Assembly (NCBI RefSeq): GCF_018070465.1
Contig: NZ_JAGPXT010000002.1
Location: 186,001-250,000 of the forward strand
Origin: Micromonospora sp. C95
Lineage (GTDB): Bacteria > Actinomycetota > Actinomycetes > Mycobacteriales > Micromonosporaceae
Length of the DNA stretch: 64,000 nucleotides
Direction: 5' to 3'
Positions within the stretch are counted from its first letter, which is position 1. Each line of letters starts with the position of its first letter. Below, piece after piece: positions 60,302 to 64,000 of this stretch. The notes under the pieces are model-generated. The model saw only the letters and a program-made list of their open reading frames with translations, was not told the origin of the DNA and searched no databases. The translations under genes and the position numbers were made by a program.

Positions 60302-61720
60302 ATGGAATCCGTACGGACCGACTTCTACCTCGACGGACGTTGGGTGCGCGCTGCCGGCGGTGAGCCGCTGGAGGTGCACAACCCGACGACCGAGGAGGTC
60401 ATCGGCACCGTCCCGGCCGGCACGGCCGGCGACGTCGACCGGGCCGTGGCCGCCGCGCGGGCCGCCTTCGAGGGCTGGGCGGCGACCGATCCCGCCGACC
60501 GGGCCGCCCACCTCGACCGGCTGCACGCCGCCCTGACCGCCCGCGCCGACGACATCGCGCACACCGTCGCCGCGGAACTCGGCACCCCGCTGAAGGTCGC
60601 CACCCGCGTCCAGGCCGGGCTGCCGCTGACCGTCCTGGGCAGCTACGTCGACCTGGCCGCCCACCCGCCCGCGCCGCAGACCGTGGGCAACTCCCTGGTG
60701 GTACGCGAACCCGTCGGCGTGGTCGGCGCGATCACCCCGTGGAACTACCCGCTGCACCAGATCGTCGCCAAGCTGGCGCCCGCCCTGGCCGCCGGTTGCA
60801 CGCTGGTGCTGAAGCCGAGCGAACTGACCCCGCTCACCGCGTACCTGCTCTTCGACGCCATCGACGAAGCGGGCCTGCCGCCCGGCGTGGTCAACCTGGT
60901 CACCGGCACCGGGCCGGTGGTCGGCGAGGCGCTCGCCGGCCACCCCGGCGTGGACCTGGTCTCCTTCACCGGCTCCACCGCCACCGGCCGGCGGATCACG
61001 CACCTGGCCGCCGACCGGATCGCCCGGGTGTCGTTGGAGCTGGGCGGCAAGTCGGCGAACGTGATCCTCGACGACGCCGACCTGGCCACCGCGGTCAAGG
61101 TGGGCGTCGGCAACGCCTTCCTCAACTCGGGCCAGACCTGCACCGCCTGGACCCGGATGCTGGTGCACCGGGACCGCTACGACGAGGCCCTCGACCTGGC
61201 CGCAAAGGCGACCGACGGCTACCGGCTCGGTGACCCGCTCGACCCGGACACCCGGCTCGGTCCGCTGGTCTCCGCCCAACAGCGCGACCGGGTACGCGAC
61301 CACATCACCCGGGGCCTGGCCGACGGCGGCCGGCTGGTGGCCGGTGGCCTGGACGCCCCCGTCCCGCCGCGGGGTTGGTTCGTCGCCCCGACCGTCATCG
61401 CCGACGTCGACCCCGACAGCGCCCTCGCGCAGGAGGAGGTCTTCGGGCCGGTCCTCGCGGTCATCCCGGTCGACGACGACGACCACGCGGTACGGGTCGC
61501 CAACAACTCCCGCTACGGGCTGGCCGGCGCGGTCTGGTCCGGCGACGAGGAACGGGCGCTGCGGGTGGCCCGCCGGCTGCGCACCGGTGCCGTCGACATC
61601 AACGGCGCACCGTTCAACCCGCTCGCCCCGTTCGGCGGCTACAAGCAGTCCGGCCTCGGCCGTGAGCTGGGCGTGCACGGGCTGGAGGAGTTCTGCGAAG
61701 TGAAGGCGATCCAACGGTGA
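60302..61720 (+). CDS. Aldehyde dehydrogenase (NAD-dependent)
   Basis: A 472-residue ALDH. The cofactor/oxyanion region is [36 protein letters not shown], the catalytic Glu is in [14 protein letters not shown] and the Cys in [12 protein letters not shown]. The C-terminal [13 protein letters not shown] is typical. It oxidises an aliphatic or aromatic aldehyde to the acid. A GAGGTGAGGAG stretch precedes ATG 60302. It is coupled by GTGA to the alcohol dehydrogenase, which would supply the aldehyde. Confidence 0.93.
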   Translation: MESVRTDFYLDGRWVRAAGGEPLEVHNPTTEEVIGTVPAGTAGDVDRAVAAARAAFEGWAATDPADRAAHLDRLHAALTARADDIAHTVAAELGTPLKVATRVQAGLPLTVLGSYVDLAAHPPAPQTVGNSLVVREPVGVVGAITPWNYPLHQIVAKLAPALAAGCTLVLKPSELTPLTAYLLFDAIDEAGLPPGVVNLVTGTGPVVGEALAGHPGVDLVSFTGSTATGRRITHLAADRIARVSLELGGKSANVILDDADLATAVKVGVGNAFLNSGQTCTAWTRMLVHRDRYDEALDLAAKATDGYRLGDPLDPDTRLGPLVSAQQRDRVRDHITRGLADGGRLVAGGLDAPVPPRGWFVAPTVIADVDPDSALAQEEVFGPVLAVIPVDDDDHAVRVANNSRYGLAGAVWSGDEERALRVARRLRTGAVDINGAPFNPLAPFGGYKQSGLGRELGVHGLEEFCEVKAIQR

Positions 61721-62793
61721 GGGGCCTGGTGGTCCGGGGCGTCGGCACGCCGCCCCGGGTGGAAAAGGTCGAGCTGCCCGCCACCGGCCCCGGGCAGGTA
61801 CGGGTGGCGGTCCGGGCGGCCGGCGTCTGCCACTCCGACCTGTCCATGGTCGACGGCACCATCGCCGCGCCGTACCCGCTGCTGCTCGGCCACGAGGCCG
61901 CGGGCGTGGTCGTGGAGGTCGGCGAGGACGTCGACCGGATCGCCGTCGGCGACCACGTGGTGCTCGACTGGGCTCCCCCTTGTCGCGCCTGTTGGAACTG
62001 CGGGCACGGCGAACCGTGGCTCTGCGAACGCTCCGGCACCCCGGCCGCCACCGTCGGGCACACCGTCGACGGCGAGCCGCTGCACGTCACCCTCGGCCTC
62101 GGCGCACTGGCCGAGCAGGTGGTGGTGCCGCAGCAGGCCGTGGTCTCCGTACCGCCCGAGCTACCTTTTGCCACCGCCGCGCTGCTCGGCTGCGCGGTGC
62201 TCACCGGCGTCGGCGCGATCCGCCGTACCGCCAACGTCCGACCCGGCGACTCGGTGGCCGTCATCGGTCTCGGCGGCGTCGGCCTCTCCGCGGTCGCCGC
62301 CGCCCGCGCCGCCGGTGCCGCCCGCGTCATCGCGGTCGACGTCGCACCCGCCAAGGCCGCGCTGGCATACGCCGCCGGTGCCACCGACTTCCTGCTCGCC
62401 GACGACACCCTCAGCCGCGCGGTACGGTCCCTCACCGACGGCCGGGGCGTCGACCACGCGGTCGAGTGCGTCGGCCGGGCCGCCACCATCCGCGCCGCCT
62501 GGCGAGCCACCCGACGCGGCGGGCAGGTCATCGTGGTCGGCATGGGCGGCAAGGACGACATGGTCGCCCTCAGCGCCCTGGAGATCTTCCACTCCGCCCG
62601 GACGCTGCGCTCCTCGGTGTACGGCTCCTCCGACCCGGACCGCGACGTGCCCGACCTGGCCCGCGCGGTACTCGACGGCACCCTCGACCTGGACTTCCTG
62701 GTCACCGACCGGATCACCCTCGACGTGGCGCCGGAGGCGCTGGCCCGGATGGCCCGGGGCGAGGGCGCCCGCACGGTAGTCCTGTTCGACTGA
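61717..62793 (+). CDS. Zinc-dependent alcohol dehydrogenase (MDR superfamily)
   Basis: A 358-residue medium-chain dehydrogenase. Catalytic zinc ligands appear in AGVCHSD and LLGHEAAG. The structural zinc site with four Cys is intact ([15 protein letters not shown]). The NAD fold is [17 protein letters not shown]. Sequence style is that of actinobacterial AdhB/class III-like enzymes. GTG 61717 overlaps the aldehyde dehydrogenase stop. Together they make alcohol to acid; the acid would then need CoA activation before the divergent dehydrogenase/MaoC operon can act on it. Confidence 0.92.
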   Translation: MRGLVVRGVGTPPRVEKVELPATGPGQVRVAVRAAGVCHSDLSMVDGTIAAPYPLLLGHEAAGVVVEVGEDVDRIAVGDHVVLDWAPPCRACWNCGHGEPWLCERSGTPAATVGHTVDGEPLHVTLGLGALAEQVVVPQQAVVSVPPELPFATAALLGCAVLTGVGAIRRTANVRPGDSVAVIGLGGVGLSAVAAARAAGAARVIAVDVAPAKAALAYAAGATDFLLADDTLSRAVRSLTDGRGVDHAVECVGRAATIRAAWRATRRGGQVIVVGMGGKDDMVALSALEIFHSARTLRSSVYGSSDPDRDVPDLARAVLDGTLDLDFLVTDRITLDVAPEALARMARGEGARTVVLFD

Positions 62794-62912
62794 CGCAGGC
62801 CGGGGGTAGGGATGGTGCTGTCGCTGGTCAGCCCACCCTGAGGGGGATGGCTCCTGCTCCGACGAGCTAGCTGCCCAGGGGATCGAAGCGACAGGCCACG
62901 CCGTTCCCGAAA

Positions 62913-63212
62913 CTAGAGGCTGGTCCGTTCAGGGTGCATGTCGTTGACCATCTCGTGCCCCGGCAACCTCGCGCAGTGCGACCCGGGCTGCGCTCCGCAG
63001 ACCGGGCACGGCCGCCAATCCTGGACCGGGCCGGCGTCGTGGCCCAACGTCATGGCAATCTCACTGATTTCGTCGGCCAGGTCGTGCAGGGCCGGGTCGC
63101 GGTGCCGGACGGCAGCCTCGTGGATCTGCTGGATCGACCGTCGCGCGCGCTCCAGGTTGCGCCGGGCGGGAGCGCCAGGGTCAGACGACAACGGGACGTG
63201 ACGAGCGGCCAT
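62913..63212 (-). CDS. Small protein with C-terminal zinc-finger-like motif
   Basis: A 99-residue protein. Helices rich in Arg, Ala, His and Glu (RNLERARRSIQQIHEAAVRHR, LHDLADEISEIAMTL) precede a CPVCGAQPGSHCARLPGHEM segment followed by a His near the end. This Cys/His pattern resembles zinc fingers common in actinobacteriophage and mobile-element proteins. ATG 63212 has no good ribosome site, so the start is uncertain. Between the alcohol dehydrogenase and this gene (62794-62912) nothing was recognised. Confidence 0.5.
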   Translation of the reverse strand: MAARHVPLSSDPGAPARRNLERARRSIQQIHEAAVRHRDPALHDLADEISEIAMTLGHDAGPVQDWRPCPVCGAQPGSHCARLPGHEMVNDMHPERTSL

Positions 63213-63267
63213 GGCGAGTGAGGGCCTGCAGTAGGTCGGCCGTCGGGCGCTTGGCTGAGCGTGAGAG

Positions 63268-63290
63268 CAACTTCCCTGTTGTTGTCGTCT
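63268..63290 (+). repeat. 23-bp direct repeat, copy 1
   Basis: This stretch is identical over 23 bp to 63309-63331, with starts 41 bp apart. It begins CAACTTCCCTG. Read in its frame it encodes NFPVVVV, and so does the second copy in another frame. Confidence 0.85.
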
Positions 63291-63308
63291 ACGGGCGCTC
63301 CGAGGCGA

Positions 63309-63331
63309 CAACTTCCCTGTTGTTGTCGTCT
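63309..63331 (+). repeat. 23-bp direct repeat, copy 2
   Basis: Second copy of the 23-bp repeat. Unlike copy 1, it has an upstream CGA that completes a perfect inverted repeat CGACAAC (63306-63312) / GTTGTCG (63322-63328) around 9 nt. Confidence 0.85.
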
Positions 63332-63597
63332 GCGTTCGCGGTGGCTGGACCTTTACGACCTGGCAGGGGCTGGCGTTGGTCCGTGCCGGTGCGGCTCGCC
63401 TGTTCGGTGTGCCGGTGGACAGCATCCGCATGGACGCCGGCATCATTTCCCGCGATCGCCCTGCGGGCGGCGGTCAGCGTCGAGAACGCTCGGTCGTACG
63501 GCGGCCGTCCGACGGGCAGACCTAGTCCGTGATTCGCATGCTGCGGCGGGTTGGGCCTGATTCAGCCGCGGTTGCATCCAACTGCTCTAATCGCCTC

Positions 63598-63971
63598 ATG
63601 AGGATTGACCCGACGGTTACCGTTGGCATCGTCGCAGCTACCACAGCACTAATGGGATAACTACTTAGCAGCGCCGCTACCAGACGTGCCAAGAGAGCCC
63701 GTCGATACGCAGATGCGCTTGAAGTGGCAGAGCGCTACAGGCAACTTCCGTACACGTTCTTTCGGTTGCATGATGGCACTCCCGAGACCCGGGCCAACCT
63801 CGCCGAGCTTCTTGGCGACACGCAGAAGGGATGCGCTGGCCAGACCCCCCCCCCGCCGTAGATCTCGACATAGAAGCCGGATACATGTATCTGTTCGATG
63901 ACCGGGAGGAACGACGTGCCTGCATCCGCCTCATGCGGAAGAACCTGAGCCTGCTCAGGAACCTGCTGTAG
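63598..63971 (+). pseudogene. Frame-disrupted gene for a membrane-anchored actinobacterial hypothetical protein
   Basis: From ATG 63598 the frame reads MRIDPTVTVGIVAATTALMG, then an in-frame TAA at 63658-63660. It continues in the same frame with LLSSAATRRAKRARRYADAL, EVAERYRQLPYTFFRL and TPETRANLAELLGDTQKG. After about 63830 sense continues only in another frame (MRWPDPPPAVDLDIEAGYMY, then LMRKNLSLLRNLL to TAG at 63969-63971). So there is one nonsense codon and one frameshift. A C10 tract lies at 63845-63854. The RYADAL...RQLPY...LGDTQ pattern resembles a family of small membrane-anchored proteins in actinobacteria and their phages. It is probably inactive unless the sequence contains errors. 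Confidence 0.55.
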
Positions 63972-64000
63972 GCGAAGACACGAGCCACCGGCCACACCAC

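Larger units (their letters stand above)
63213..63597. other. Non-coding or decayed stretch with a 23-bp direct repeat
   Basis: No convincing complete gene. One plus-strand frame ending near 63525 reads WQGLALVRAGAARLFGVPVD and looks like a leftover protein fragment without a start. The AT content is higher than in the rest of the window, and codon use no longer follows the strong third-position GC bias. The direct repeats at 63268 and 63309 lie here. Confidence 0.5.

Noticed and set aside
62794..62912. tRNA gene as an integration site beside the decayed right end
   Set aside because: No cloverleaf or T-loop consensus could be found on either strand.
63268..63331. CRISPR array
   Set aside because: Only two repeats of 23 bp with an 18-bp gap, and no cas genes in the window.

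Overview
The window is 64 kb of very GC-rich DNA from an actinobacterium. The gene families and style point to the Micromonosporaceae, most likely a Micromonospora-like soil saprophyte; this is an inference. It rests on secreted enzymes joined to CBM2 domains by Pro/Thr linkers, a near-perfect CebR operator, a protocatechuate beta-ketoadipate operon, an ECF42/DGPF pair, PaaX and HxlR regulators, and extensive ATGA/GTGA start-stop overlaps. No rRNA, tRNA, CRISPR array, intact insertion sequence or replication origin was recognised.

Left part (1-24 kb). It opens with a partial GNAT and a D-amino-acid-oxidase-like enzyme. A two-component system (2.5 kb) is divergent from a lipoprotein / adaptor / MacB-type ABC operon. 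Next come OsmC, nitroreductase, an unpaired NarL-type histidine kinase and a PaaX regulator. A secreted CE1-like esterase with CBM2 (10.8 kb) follows, then a TetR gene behind a heterodimeric ABC exporter/importer pair (12.2-16.4 kb). Small conserved proteins lie between 16.5 and 18.8 kb. A CebR-box-controlled GH5 cellulase with CBM2 sits at 19 kb. Carbon metabolism continues with a glucose-6-phosphate dehydrogenase paralogue and pgi, divergently transcribed, and a large hairpin repeat lies after pgi.

Middle part (24-42 kb). This holds a MOSC protein, an ECF42 sigma factor with its DGPF-domain partner, and an operon-like run MoxR ATPase - DUF58 - VWA - trypsin-like protease - response regulator - histidine kinase. 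Downstream, BON and STAS genes carry the same 11-bp-spaced direct-repeat motif, a plausible target of that two-component system. Then follow a royal-jelly/SMP-30-like protein, an HxlR/SDR divergent pair, a membrane fatty-acid desaturase with its ferredoxin reductase opposite a PucR regulator, and a CPA1 Na+/H+ antiporter.

Catabolic part (41.8-62.8 kb). A pcaIJHGBDC-pcaR operon (minus strand) faces an aldehyde dehydrogenase and pobA (plus strand). Together they convert an aromatic aldehyde to 4-hydroxybenzoate, protocatechuate and 3-oxoadipyl-CoA; the final thiolase pcaF is absent. Two GTTCG-N5-CGAAC-type operators sit in the shared control region. After a methyltransferase, a helical-repeat protein, a secreted beta-helix protein and a GNAT comes a TetR-centred alcohol/aldehyde/acyl-CoA oxidation cluster. 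One 19-bp operator occurs at both of its promoters. The acyl-CoA ligase of this cluster is degenerate.

Right end (62.9-64 kb). Base composition drops visibly and coding becomes fragmentary: a zinc-finger-like small protein, a 23-bp direct repeat, and a frame-disrupted gene. This looks like a decayed, laterally acquired segment.
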